DNA of 64,000 nucleotides from Hortaea werneckii (taxonomy: Eukaryota; Ascomycota; Dothideomycetes; Mycosphaerellales; Teratosphaeriaceae): the NCBI GenBank assembly GCA_037044905.1, contig JBAOKB010000147.1, positions 124,001 to 188,000 of the forward strand. Reading direction: 5' to 3'. The position numbers and the translations under genes were made by a program. The notes beneath the pieces were generated by a model, which saw nothing but the letters and a program-made list of their open reading frames with translations, searched no databases and was not told the DNA's origin. Each line of letters begins with the position of its first letter. The stretch's first letter is position 1. Positions 44,051 through 55,483 of this stretch are shown piece by piece.

Positions 44051-46507
44051 TTACCACGTAGTCCACTCAGTACTAGCCGTACTCGGACGACCGGGGCGAG
44101 AAAAGTTGGAAAAGTTGATGGTCTCGCGACAGGGCGAGATGGAGGAGCGGTCGCTGGGGTACGTAGTCTCCAAGTCGTTGAACCAGGACGTCCGCGTGTC
44201 CATGTCCTCGATGCGCTTCAGCTGCATGGTGCTGCCGGGGCGGGTCCGTCGCCGGGCTGCCATGGAGGAGGTCCGCGCCAGCACGTCCTCGGTGAAGCTG
44301 TTGAGGGGCTCGTCTTCGTAGGGCGTGATACGCGCGACGGCGATGCCGGGGAGTACGGAGGGGCTTCTTGCGCTGCTGCGGTGGATCTGCTTGGAGGAGG
44401 GCTGCGAGCCGTAGTCTGATGAAGCTTGAGGGCTCCATTCGCGCTGCTGGATGGGTGTTGTTGGCGGTGAGTCGCTCAGTCTTGGTCCCGCGTTGGTGTT
44501 CGGACGAAGAAGCTTGGCTTTCTTGTTCTTTGGGTTGAGCTTCGTGAAGACGGTGGCGGCGAGGCTGCCACGCTTTCGTGACTCGGCGGTATTGCGCTTC
44601 GGCTGTGCTTTTGTGGAGGCTCGCCCTGGACGGAGCATCCTACCAAAGAACGAGCCCGCCCTGCGGACGATGGTGGAGGGACTTCGTCTTCATCGGGAAG
44701 GTCGGTGACATCGGTTATCGCATGGTTGAAGCTTTCCTCCATCGGCGAGCTCTGCTCGATGATCGTCTCCGGACGGTAGTGGGACTCGAACGGATCACCG
44801 CTGGATTGCGTGTAGTGCGTTGCGTAGCTTGACAGCGTGTTTTGCGGACTGAGTAAACTCAGGTCCCGACTATGGCGCATTGGAGTTGGTGCAGCGCCCA
44901 GTTGGATGTAGCGTGGCATCAACGATGGCGCGGTGTCTATCAAGCCCTGCAGCCCATCTGCACTTCCCCCCGGGGTTCTGTAGTCGTACCGATACATTGT
45001 ATCAGGTGAGGATTGTTCATCGAATTGCGCTTGCAATGATTTTGCGGGCGACACCTGCTTGCTGGAATCGGCGGAGTTGTTCATGACGACCTTGAGTGTT
45101 GGGTTGTAGATTCTCATTGGGGTTGCAAAAGACGCACCCGTGTCCTCCATGAAGAGGATGGAGCTACGCGTGGTCTCGACGCTGCTGAACCTTGTATGTC
45201 TTCGGCCACGGTTGCTGGGTGCCCTGCGAGGTCGGTATGACACCCAGTTAGAATCCATGGCGTTCAGGTCTATGCTGACAGAAGACCGCTTTTCATTTGA
45301 GTGCTTCCTCCTATAGTGAGCAGGTCTTGGACATGAGTCGATGGTGCTGACGTCTGTGCTCGCAGAGCCGCTTGAAAGCATGTCATTTGACATCTTCCTG
45401 CCATAATCGGCAGGCCTCGTCCGCAGTTCAAATCCGTTGAACTCGATGCTCATCGGTCGGCTGCTCGTGAAGATGTCGTTGGACTTCTGCCGTCGGTAGT
45501 GTCCAGGTCTCGTGCGGGAATCGAGTGTGTTCAGGTCGAAGCTCGTAGAGCGACTTCGAAAGTTTGTCGCCAGACTTCATGCTACGACTATGACCAGGTC
45601 TCTTGCCAAAGGTTAGTCGAGAGGCACTGGAAAGAGGACGATCAATCCGATGACCTTTTGTTCGAGGACTCTGTCGGATGCTCATAGCGCTGTCTGCCAC
45701 CTCGTCTATTCTGCTGGCATCCTCAAGGTTATTTGAGATACGTTGTGCTCGCAGCTCTTTCAAGCGAGCTTCAATCCGGCCCATACGTTCCATGATCTCG
45801 GCAAGTTCAGCTTGCTTCTGCGCCACCTGCTCGATCTCAAGCTTGCAGCTTAAGGCCGACGGCATCAAGTAGTCGTACTCGCTTGTCAGCTGGACAGCCC
45901 ACTCCGATGCTGTTCGAGACAGCCTTGAGAGTTTCTTCTTGTGATTTGACCGCTTAGCCTTCTGCTGATCGCTCTCTCCTCTTATCGACTCAAAGACATC
46001 ACCTTGCTCCATTAGCTCGCGACGAATCGTAAGCTTGCTAGGGGAAGCCTTGTGACCCGGTTGGTGATTTCGCGGTCTGCTTGGAGACATGCGAGAGCGT
46101 CGTGCGGAAGGTGTGCGGGAATGTCTTGCTGAGGACGACCGGACTGGTGCAACATTGGTCGGTACCCTTGTTGCCGGCCTTGCTGTACTTGAACCATTCT
46201 TCCTAATCGTCAAGGGCTGCGGACGATATCGGTTGAAGTCTGAAGAATTTGAAGGACGCCATGGTGCCAATGCCTGTTGCTGGGATTCGTCTTGATTTTC
46301 TTGGTTTTCTGGGTACTGTAGGGGTGGTTGTTTGTGTTGCGGCTGTTGTTGGTATGTCGGAAGAGCCTGGCCCTTCGCATCGTGAGAGGCCTGCCAATCG
46401 CCTTGGGTTGGTTGCTGGCACTGTTCGGTGGGTTCAGCTTTCTTTCGGCGATCTGAAGTGTCTTGGCCAGAAAAGAGGCGCTTAGCGAAGCGTTTAACGA
46501 CGCCCAT
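44051..46507 (-). CDS. Basic Ser-rich hypothetical protein with tandem repeats; two apparent frameshifts
   Basis: ATG at 46507 and stop at 44051; about 818 residues if two single-base shifts are bridged. The first frame (to 45428) begins MGVVKRFAKRLFSGQD, has an Arg/Ser/Pro-rich part, then a likely coiled coil (CKLEIEQVAQKQAELAEIME and on, about 220-255). Near 45555 the frame must change by one base. There a run of four degenerate 30-31-residue units starts, each opening with Arg-Pro-x-His/Asp-Tyr/Ser (RPGHSR, RPGHYR, RPADYG, RPAHYR) and carrying an 'S(N/G)(D/E)' and an '(S/T)xD/E' patch. A second change near 44680 leads to RRAGSFFGRMLRPGRASTKA and a Lys/Arg/Ser tail. The repeat alignment fits one extra A in TCGAAGTCGC. 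A 41-nt intron (gtagga...cacag) could explain the second shift but is short. Function unknown. Confidence 0.6.
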
Positions 46508-47701
46508 GTTTGCAGGTCAGCCTATCCGAGGAGCAAACAGATGAACCTCGAAAGCGATTTTTCACTCCAACGAGGACGATGCTTCCAACAGTAACGTTTA
46601 TGAGAGAATGAGGGTGGGTGCGTTCCGTGCACATATACGAAGATGGCGGTTCAACAACTGACCTACTATAAGAAGGGGCACCGAGCATACCCCCCTTGGC
46701 CGCATCGTAGTGCTCCATCACTATCAATATGGCAGCGTTGATATGGTATAACAGAAGCTGTAAGCTGATGATGCCGGAGCTTGTTTGCAGGGCCTCGAGG
46801 GCCTGCAGCACCAGACTGGCCATGCTAGGCCAAATCACTTTGATTACTATAGCGGACGTTGGCTGTTGTGGTCAATGTTCCTATCGCAATCTCCTTTTCC
46901 AACGGTCCCCAGTTCTCCACCTGATTGGATCACGAGGAAGTGTTCGTGACACTGCTACATGGCTGAAAGTGGCGTATAAGTCCTTCAAGACCGCAAGAGG
47001 CACGATCATCTTGCTATCCGCAGCACATGTTGTAGTCGCAGCGCTTGCATGGTTTTCTTGTTCGATATTACAGAGGCGTTCATGCGTCCTGAGGGGGCCA
47101 TGGTATCTTCGGTCATCGGCCGCGTGCGCGTGCTTCGACGCATAAGTGACTTCTGTTATAGGCGATCTTGCATCCAATTTACCAAGAATTTGACATTTAA
47201 GCGACCGTGTATAGCCGATCATCGGGGTCGATCGGTTGCCGTGAAAAACGTCAAGCACAACGGACATGGTAATGGTGAAGATATATCAACGTCGTTCCCG
47301 GCGATGCGGCCTGTACACCGCTGGCAAAGATGATGTAGAAGCAAGTGAGGTTCCCTACAGTACTGCCTAGACTTCGTGCTCTCCTCCAAAATAAGGTGTG
47401 TCCAGCATGCCCAGGTGTGGAGCCTCAAGGATTCTACCCCGCGTCGCGCTACTGGGCTTGCGCGTTCCAGCCAGTGAGAACAGGCGTACGACGAGCTCCT
47501 GTCCAGAAACTTGCCTGTTTCGGTTACCTTGCGAGGGTTAAGCCGCTAGCGTTCGTGGACGAGCTCTGGTGGTGATGGACAGGGGTTTGATATAGGTGAA
47601 AACCGCATTGAGAACTGCGGAGCGAGTTTGCGCGCCCTTTCACCCTAGCACCTCAGCATTCTCTAGCAGTTTAGGGGCGTCCAACCATGCAACCCACGCA
47701 T
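46508..47701. other. Intergenic region
   Basis: 1.2 kb between two minus-strand genes. It should hold the promoter of the repeat-bearing gene and the 3' UTR of the oxygenase gene. No other gene recognised. Confidence 0.4.
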
Positions 47702-48934
47702 CTAGTGTGCCCCTACAACCTGGTACGCCTTGAAGTTTGCTTCTCCTGCAAGCCCTGATCCAGTAGCTGCATCCCCAAAAACCTGGGTTTCCTGCCCCTG
47801 CTGGCTCCGCTCTGTTTCATTGCTCTGATCCTTCTGCCTTAATTGCCCCAGCAATTCGGGGTACCACCTCTCGGCCACATCTGGATGGCTCTTCACCCTG
47901 TTCATCAGAGTCGCTTCGCCAAGGTGACCCCACTTGCCCTTGACAAAGGTGAATTCAACATCGTCTCTCCTTCCGCCTTCGCCCTCGAGGACCTGCGCCC
48001 GCAGACGGCGAACGTTCTCCGGCACGTCCATGCTCTCGAACTTGGCGTCATATGAAACGCCTTGGAAGAACGGTATGGAGAACCGCGCACCGGTGCCCGC
48101 GTGTGGCGAAAGGACCCGGTGCGTTGTGCTCGCGCACACGCCACCCGTCAACGCCTCCAACCCCTGGCCGATTGCCACTACTAACGTCCCCCGAATCGGC
48201 GGGCAGTCGATCCATTCGCCTCTTGTATTCTGCGCCTGCAAACCCCTATGGTCGGTTGCCTGCAACAGGTAAGACGTGAGCATCGAGTCCTTATGTGGCC
48301 CAACGCCCTGCCCGACGCCGGTGCCAGCGTCCGGGTACTTCACTATCTTTAGTTTGTGCTGTTGGTCGTCATCGAAAAAGCCGTTAAAAGCGGTAGAGGG
48401 CAGACCAATCGCTTCAGCGATCAGGCTGGTGAAGAACAGGCTGACGTCCGACATCTGGCGCATGTACTTCTCGAAAGCAGGCTGGAAGTCTGGAAGGTAC
48501 GAAGTGCTTGGCCATTGGTTAGGAGCGAGGAGATTGTAGTAAAGCGGGTCCGTTGGCTTTGGAAGAGTGTGAGGCGTGCTCAGATCAAGTTGTTCACGCC
48601 AATCAGCCTTCTGAGCAGTGATCTCGTTCCCGAGCTATCCATTGTATTAGCAGTTGCGTAGATATCGCGCCTTCACCTTGCTTACCCTCGAGTATCCCAA
48701 GAAGCTCGGCTGGTTCTTCATTTCAATGCGCAGCTTCTCCTCCTCTGGCAGGTCAAAGAATCCGATACCTTCGCGACAAACCTTGTCGAACAGCTCTTGC
48801 GAGATGCCGGTGTTCTTGATGTACAAGAAGCCTACGTTGAGCAAAGCATCTCGCAGCTGGGCCAGAAACTCCGGTTTCGAGGCATCTGAGCGGGCCTCCG
48901 AGAGGTCCAGAACAGGAATCTCCTTGAACGCCAT
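47702..48934 (-). CDS. 2-oxoglutarate/Fe(II)-dependent oxygenase (isopenicillin-N-synthase-like fold)
   Basis: Two exons, 48686-48934 and 47702-48634, with a 51-nt intron; 393 residues. The DIOX_N domain starts FKEIPVLDLSEARS and includes LLNVGFLYIKNTGISQELFD and FFDLPEEEKLRIEMKNQP. The catalytic jelly-roll has H197-x-D199 (GPHKDSMLT), H255 (TTHRVLSP) and the 2-oxoglutarate Arg in R267-F-S. This completes the 2-His-1-carboxylate facial triad. Members hydroxylate, desaturate or cyclise small molecules; the substrate cannot be told from sequence. No targeting signal. The C-terminus is a Gln/Glu/Gly-rich extension. Other oxygenase-like genes are near (DUF1479 at 51.7 kb), but spacing and orientation do not suggest a cluster. 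Confidence 0.9.
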
Positions 48935-49511
48935 ATCTGCTGTTCACGACCAGATCAAAAACCCAGTGCTGAGTGGCGCTAGCAGTGCGTTCGCCCCTTC
49001 GCTTATCGATCCAGCCAAGCCACCTTCTCACCTGATAGAGCAGAAGCCGACTACAGCAGTGAGCGCGGCGGTCTTGATAACCAAGAGAGCAAAGACTGCG
49101 ATTGTAAAGATTGGCTCCATGGCGTGCGATATCTGTTGCAAGATGCTATCGGCTTCGGCATTAGGTGGCAAGCGGGGAAAGTGAGCTTCTTGAAATAGGG
49201 CTGTTGTTGCGGCGGTCAGATGGCGTCAAGCCGCATCTGCCAGCAAAGTGTGGGAAGCACGTGACCTGACTCAGGTAGGTTTCTGACAATGAGGCGGCAC
49301 TGACCGACCGTGTATACGAACAGCGGTCAACGCGGTTAACGCGGCCAGCGCGGTCAGGGCAGCAGATCACTCAAGGTTAGAGACGTCTGAAGATCTGAAG
49401 ATCTGAAGATAGTAGTGAGAGCCATATGAAGCCCAGATCTACTATGACGAATGCAAAGTAACGTCTTGCCTGTATCCAGACTATGAATATGGAAAGCCCA
49501 GAGCAGTGAAT
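48935..49511. other. Intergenic region
   Basis: 577 bases between the oxygenase start and the end of the beta-glucosidase gene. It includes three tandem gaagatct-type units near 49383-49410 and alternating 'aacgcggt/cagcgcggt' repeats near 49325-49360. No gene. Confidence 0.4.
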
Positions 49512-51100
49512 TTACTGAGTACAAAGCGTCTTGAACAGCTCTGCAATGACTTGAGCACTCTTTTTGGGGAATCGTTTCTGTCCCCTTCGTAATCCACATC
49601 TAAAGCTTGTTAGTCTGCAGATCTGCAATGCCCAGCTTGAAGCTATACTTACACGTTACGCCAAAGCGTGTCTCATAGCCTTCAGCCCATTCGAAGTTGC
49701 TAAAGGCAAGTTAGAATCAAGTCTTGCAGGTGACAGTGAAAGGCACTCACTCCATCAAACTCCAAGCCATGTAGCCTCGACAATCCACGCCATCAGTCGT
49801 GACTGCTTCAGCAAGAGCAGTGATATAATCGCGGAAATACCCAGCTCGGAAGTCATCCTGAAGTATTTCATCCTTAGACATGTCATTCTCCCCCTTCAGG
49901 CTCGTGCCATTCTCTGTAACATAGATGATGGGTTTGCCGTAACGATCGGAAATCCATTTGATAAGTTTGCGGAAACCTGGCGCATTTGGACGCAGCCATG
50001 GGGACTGCGTCTCCGGGCCAATCCAAGTGCCGTTCTTGTCTTGAAGGAGTAGCTCAAGGTTACCTGCAAAGTCCTTCTGGCTCTGGCGGGTGGACTTGTG
50101 TTTGATGTAGTTCGCGCAGTAGTGGTTCATGCCATAGAAGTCATTCGACCCTTGGATCTCCTTTCGTTCGGATTCGGTGAAAGTGGGCAACCGATCGCCA
50201 AGCTGCTTTCGCATGCTCGCAGGGTAGTCTCCCTTGTAGATTGGGTCCGCATACCAGGCAATCGAGAATTCCAGCTTGCGTTCACAGGCTTCAACATCCT
50301 CGGGGTCATTGGGATCCCACGGCTCGACCCAATCACCGTTCAGAGTAATTCCAATCTGTCCTCCGTCCTTCTGCTTGAACTCCTCTCGGTAGACTTCACT
50401 GCAGCACCGTGCGAAACAAGGATGTTGTGACCAGCCAGCCATGGTTCGACGGCGCTGTTTCCGACTGCGCTCTTCGTCCGGTCATTGGTGTGCCCAGGTG
50501 CAAACTGTCCAATGCTGTATCCAAGGATTGTGGAGCACCATGGCTCGTTGTAAGTGATCCAGTACTTGACTTTGCTTCCTAAAGCACCAAACATGACCCT
50601 CGCAAAGTTCACGTAATCCTGAACATACTCCTCCTTGTTGAGAAAGCCTCCGTATCGATCATACAGCGCTTGAGGCAGATCCCAATGGAAGAGTGTAATC
50701 ATTGGGAAAATGCCATTGGCCACAAGCTCATCAACCAAGTTGACATAATACTGCAAGCCGGCCTCATTGATGGGATCCTTTCTGCCTCCCAGCGGTATCA
50801 CGCGGCTCCAGGAAATGCTAAACCGGTAGGCTTTGGCACCGAGCTGCTTCAACAGGGCCACATCTTCCTTGTACCGGTGGTAAGAGTCACATGCCACATC
50901 ACCGGATGTCCCGTCTGCGATCTTCCCCGGGATCTTACAGAAGGTGTCCCAGATGGAGTCGCCACGACCGTCCTCGTGAGGTGCTCCCTCAATCTGATAG
51001 CTACGTCAAATTAGCATAGCCTTCAAATCGGTCCTGAATGGTCTCACCTCGCGGTAGCGTAGCCCCACAGGAAGTCTTTCGGCAAGCGAGCTGTCGACAT
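49512..51100 (-). CDS. GH1 beta-glucosidase, intracellular type; two apparent single-base deletions
   Basis: Four exons: 51048-51100, 49751-51000, 49653-49699 and 49512-49599; about 479 residues once two missing bases are allowed for. It begins MSTARLPKDFLWGYATASYQ with no signal peptide. GH1 signatures: SISWSRVIPLGG, LFHWDLPQAL, the acid/base Glu170 in TYNEPW, and the nucleophile Glu (about 381) in YVTENGTS. The ending DNFEWAEGYETRFGVTYVDY is split by two introns. The frame breaks near 50389-50400, where GAAGTCTACC would need one more G to give the family phrase AVKVYREEF. It breaks again at 49578-49585, where one more base gives QKRFPKKSAQVIAEL and the stop at 49512. GH1 enzymes release glucose from beta-glucosides such as cellobiose. 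As read, the first shift would truncate the protein before the nucleophile. Confidence 0.88.
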
Positions 51101-51684
51101 ATTGCTATCAACTTTCAATCAAATGTTGGAAAAGGAAAAGGAATACTGGGGGCAATGATGGCAGCGATTGGGAAATAATATACGTTGGCCTACCTGGCTC
51201 TTCGGGCCGGCCTATTTGAAGAGGGCAGCTGTCTTCAATGCGGGCAAGCTTGGCGCCGTGTTTACCAGGCCATATACAGCATCGTCAGGTGGGCACCATG
51301 GATGGTGTTTCAATCTCGCGTCGCCTACGGAGGCAGATGTCTACATTTATCCGGTCAACCGCGGTGGTGAACGAGGGGAAAGTCGGACCTCCAATCCGGC
51401 GCACTCGAGCCTTTCCTTTTCGGGCATCGCCGACAGTGCACATCCCATCACGCCGTGATGAACGTTACCCACGGACAACCTTCTTCGAGCAGCTCCATAC
51501 CGACAGCAGTCCGCTTCGCCATCGTCGGACCGCGTTGGCTGCCCAGACGTCTCACGAATCTAATATAATATAGAAGAACAACGCAGCGGTGATAGCATTG
51601 TAGGTCATCCTTCACTTCAATCTTTTCTTGTGTTCCCGATAAATAGCTTCCTTGTGATTGAGGGTGAGCATTCAGAAACCGACA
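51101..51684. promoter_or_regulatory. Divergent intergenic region, GH1 / DUF1479
   Basis: 584 bases between divergent starts; both promoters expected. Nothing else recognised. Confidence 0.4.
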
Positions 51685-53237
51685 ATGGCAACAGCCTCAC
51701 TGAGAAGCCGAGCCGGCGGTGCGTTATTCCACCGGTCTCTTCGATCATCTGGAGTTCGAACAGCTGCAACAGCTGCAACACCTGCCCAGAAGAAGGAAGG
51801 TGACATTTCTGACGCCTTCGCCTCGCTTTCTGGCATCGAGTTCAAGCCACTGGAACCACGCTTTGCAGGGATCAAGCAAAACCTCATCAAAGGCCACGAG
51901 GATGCTCTGGTTGAATGGCACCGTCTTCTGGCATCTCTACGTGAGGAGATTCCACTCATCGCTGAACTCGGTCCCAAGGTCGTTCCCGAGATAGACTTCA
52001 AAGATATCGACAATGCCTCGCCTGAGTTCCGCGCAGAACATAAGAAGCGCGGTGTAGCTGTCGTCCGCAATGTAATCCCCCAACAGGAGGCCCTGGATTT
52101 GAAGCAGGAGCTTCGAGACTACATTGCTGCGAACCCTCAGACGAAGGCCTTCCCTCCGGAGAATCCGCAAGTCTATGAGCTGTATTGGAGCCCGGCACAG
52201 ATCAAGGCAAGAGCTCATCCGAATCTCATCAAAGCCCAGCGCTTCCTCATGGAGTTCTGGCATTCGAATGATCCCAACGCCCTCATCTCTTCCTCACATC
52301 CAACGACTTATGCGGATCGACTTAGGATGAGATTACCGGGGGATGCGCGCTTCTCACTGGGTCCTCATGTCGACGGAGGCTCTTGCGAACGATGGGAGCC
52401 CGAGGGGTACGGGCGAGGTCATGTTTACGACAAAGTCTTTGAAGGCAAGTGGGAGGAGTTTGATCCGTGGGAGAGCAGCTGCAGGCTACCCATTGTTTCG
52501 GACATGTATCAGGGCGTCGGCGCTTGCAGTATGTTCCGCGCTCTTCAAGGCTGGCTTGCGATGAGCGAGACTGGACCTTACGAAGGAACTTTGCTTGTGA
52601 ATCCTTTGCTCAGCAGGGCCACCGCTTACTTCCTACTACGGCCGTTCTTCTCCCCAAGAAGGGCTCTGCAGACCCAGCTGCTGAAACATACGATGAAGCC
52701 TTCCTTTCACCGAACAATTGGGAGTTGGAGCGTTCGCCTTCGTCATGGTTACAAGGGGCAACGCCAGGGCACGGACAGGAGCTCAGACACTGGCTGCATC
52801 CTCATTTGAATCTCCAGATGCCTCATCCGAAGAGCACCGGCAAAAGCTCTATGGTTCACGCCCCTCGAGTGAATCCAGGTGACTACGTGAGCTGGCACTG
52901 CGATACCATTCATGCCGTGGACGGGATACACGCGGGGAAGACGGACTCAAGCGTACTCTACATCCCCTCTTGCCCGCTCACGGTCCAGAACGCCAAGTTC
53001 CTCGCAAAGCAGCGGGAGGCGTTCTTGAACGGTTGGCCATGTCCTGACTTCGGCGGCGGCGTGGGCGAGAGCCAACACGTGAGTAGGCCTGGAGTGCAGG
53101 ATGTTGAAAAGGTCAATGCCGGGGATGGAATGCAGGCGTTCGGATTGAAGGCTTGGGACAGCGATGCAGCAGGACTGCAGCCCGGTCAAAGAGAGGTGAT
53201 GGACCGAGCGAACAAGATCTTGGGTTTTTATGATTGA
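51685..53237 (+). CDS. DUF1479-family (2OG-oxygenase-like) protein; one apparent single-base deletion
   Basis: Single exon, about 517 residues if one missing base near 52651-52656 is allowed for. The first ATG of the frame is at 51685 (MATASLRSRAGGALFHRSLR), and the first 35 residues look like a mitochondrial presequence. The body shows RGVAVVRNVIPQQEALDLKQ, an H-x-D in LGPHVDGGSCERW, SDMYQGVGACSMFRALQGWL, and after the break NWELERSPSSWLQGATPGHG and a second His region in YVSWHCDTIHAVDG. This matches DUF1479 (PF07350, YbiU-like), a family with a probable non-haem-iron oxygenase fold and unknown substrate. The run TTCTTCTCCCCAAGAAGG needs one extra base for the two halves to join as FFSP(K/R)KGSADP. 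As read, the protein would end at 52809 with a scrambled tail. Confidence 0.83.
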
Positions 53238-53657
53238 TCTGATATGCTTCATGATTTTCTGTTGCAACCAGAGAAATGGCTTCACATGGGAAAATGTACT
53301 ATGTATGCTCGACTGAATTGTAGTACCGGAATGCTAGATTACTGTACATATTTTCCAGGCATAACAAATTATCTAGGAATCATGTGAGGGTTACAATCTC
53401 TTCTTGTCTCTAGATAGTTCGATGGGTAGTGTGCAACATATCGATATCGAGCATGGCTCGGCGTTATCGGCGCCTATCACGTTGGGCAATTTACGTCACA
53501 TTGCTGTCACATGGAAAGTTCGGTGCTTTTGCCGAAGTCCAGCGAAAGCAACTGATGAGTGCTATGTGAGAAGCAAGTAGAACTAGATCAATTCTACAAC
53601 CGTCGGCGCAAACCTACGTGCACGAAGAGGAAGTCCTCTTTGAATTGAGAGACCGTG
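53238..53657. other. Intergenic region
   Basis: 420 bases between two + strand genes, with DUF1479 3' UTR and the next promoter. Nothing else seen. Confidence 0.4.
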
Positions 53658-54577
53658 ATGGAGGAGCTCAATCATCTCTTCGGCTCATGTGCCTGTGAAC
53701 GCAACCAATACACTGTCGTCATACCCAATGGGTCTTCAGACCTTGCAGAGGTCTTTTTCGACAACAGCAATTCCAACCGTACGTGCCATACCACCTGACC
53801 GCAAACACTCAGGATAGTAGAAGTTCTATACTAAGACTCTAGCCAGGTAGAACCCAAGCAGCGCCTATAACAGCCTTTCTGCGCGTCCCTCTCGACTGGT
53901 ACCACAGCTCGACCTACGCCCAATTCCCCGACGAAACACATTCCTCTATCAAACGGACCTTTAACACCCGACCGAGCCGGGCGAGCCTACCGCCTACGAG
54001 GAGGCAGTTCTGTGGATACTGCGGCACACACCTGACAGCATGGAACGAGGGCCTTGCAGGCGCGAGTGATCGGAGTGGAGACTATGTGGATGTGACTTTG
54101 GGGAGCTTGTTGAACGAGAGCCTGGACCTGTTGGAAACGCTGCAGCTATATGGGGACCTAGAGGAAGACAGCGCCTCCGGGCTTGAGGATGAGAACAGCA
54201 GTGGGCGCATCGGAGGCGGCGCAATGGCCCCAGCATCCGCATCAAGCGTGATGCCGCAGCAGAGAGGCTCGACAATGGTGCATAGGATGCAGAATCGGGG
54301 AATGCCGTACTTTGAGGAAATGGTGGAGAATTCAAGACTGGGGCGGATCAAGCGGCAGAGGGGGGGCAGAGCTCCATGGACGGCACGAGCAGGGTCGAGT
54401 GGGAAGTCATTGAGATGGGAGGGGAAGACGAGGATGAGCCGATGCCGGATACGGCGCGCCCCAGCGCTGCGGCAGCTTCTGACAATGGGAACAAGAGACC
54501 ACGCTTGGATGTATGAGTTTGAAAGGATGAATGGATTTGCTCCTGATGGTTGCGAAGCTGAGCGTATGACATGTTAG
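53658..54577 (+). CDS. CENP-V/GFA-domain protein (DUF636); probable one-base loss in a G7 run near the C-terminus
   Basis: Exons 53658-53778 and 53847-54577, with a 68-nt GTACGT...CAG intron; 283 residues as read. The start MEELNHLFGSCACERNQYTV carries the first zinc ligands (C-A-C), and RRQFCGYCGTHLTAWNE carries the C-x2-C-G motif. This fits the CENP-V/GFA fold (glutathione-dependent formaldehyde-activating-like). Enzyme activity is not established for most fungal members. After a G7 run at 54360-54366 the frame yields an odd Arg/Trp/Cys-rich tail ending at 54577. One more G gives a more natural acidic tail (VEWEVIEMGGEDEDEPMPD) ending KRPRLDV with a stop at 54514-54516. I give the as-read end but think the shorter one more likely. 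Confidence 0.78.
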
Positions 54578-55483
54578 CGGTGGCGTTGGAGTTGAAAGGG
54601 CGTTTTCGCTTTTGAACTGTGTATAGTATCAGAGACAGACTTAAGAAGTTGATGAGACGCAAAATTGGTTGCGATGAATGCACTAATGAGGCAGAGTATA
54701 TTAATGGAAGCCTTTGGACCCTGTGATGGCCAGCTTAAATACGTAGCATACTCAAACGAAGGCTTGAGGAACCGCCGTCCCGCTAGATGTCCTTTGTGGG
54801 AGTTCCAAGCGTGATCTTGTGGCAGCATTTCTAAACCCTAGTCGCTGCGTGATGTCCAAATTTTGCCAGCACCTTCAAATTGTTGTCATGATTAAGTCAA
54901 TGAAACAGTGAACGGCTATTTCGATGACTCTGTGGAACTCACTACCAAGCCATGCCAGAGATCTCAGAGTCGGCCATTTTACCATTAGACGGTAAGCATC
55001 CGCGGTGAAAGGCACATCATCAGATGCCTTGTAATAGATCATGCTCTTTGCATCTTCACCATATTCCGCAGCAAACCATGCAGCTCAGCGGGCAGGTGCT
55101 CATCTGAAGCCTTGCTGTAGAGACACGCCATTCTTCATCTTACGTGCTGTTCGGGATCCAGAACCAGAGAAAGTTGATAGACGTCAGGAGCAGCTTTGCC
55201 TTCCAAGTTTCCAACATAAACATTTCAGTCATTAGGTCCACTGTTTGCAGCGTGTTGTGCAGAACATGTCTGGCACCTGCATTGAATCCATCGCTTTGCC
55301 ACATGTGCTTTCAAGTGGCGTCCTCAAGCCTTTCTTTGTGATGAGTCGTGTCCGCCATGGATTCCGTAGCACGGAAGGCTTCGTTTTCCTTGCTTGAAGG
55401 AGAGAACGCTATTGTGGACCCTGCGCGCAAGTAGCGACTCGGTCTGGAAGCAGCAGGTGAGCTCCTGGGAGAGTAACATCACC
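54578..55483. other. Convergent intergenic region
   Basis: About 900 bases between the 3' ends of the CENP-V/GFA gene and THG1. No gene recognised. Confidence 0.4.

Noticed and set aside
44051..46507. Programmed ribosomal frameshifting as the cause of the frame changes
   Set aside because: No slippery heptamer or downstream structure was evident, and similar shifts occur in five other unrelated genes nearby.
47702..53237. A small metabolic gene cluster (2OG oxygenase, GH1, DUF1479, CENP-V/GFA)
   Set aside because: No backbone synthase, transporter or regulator is present, orientations are mixed, and the neighbours include THG1, a housekeeping gene.
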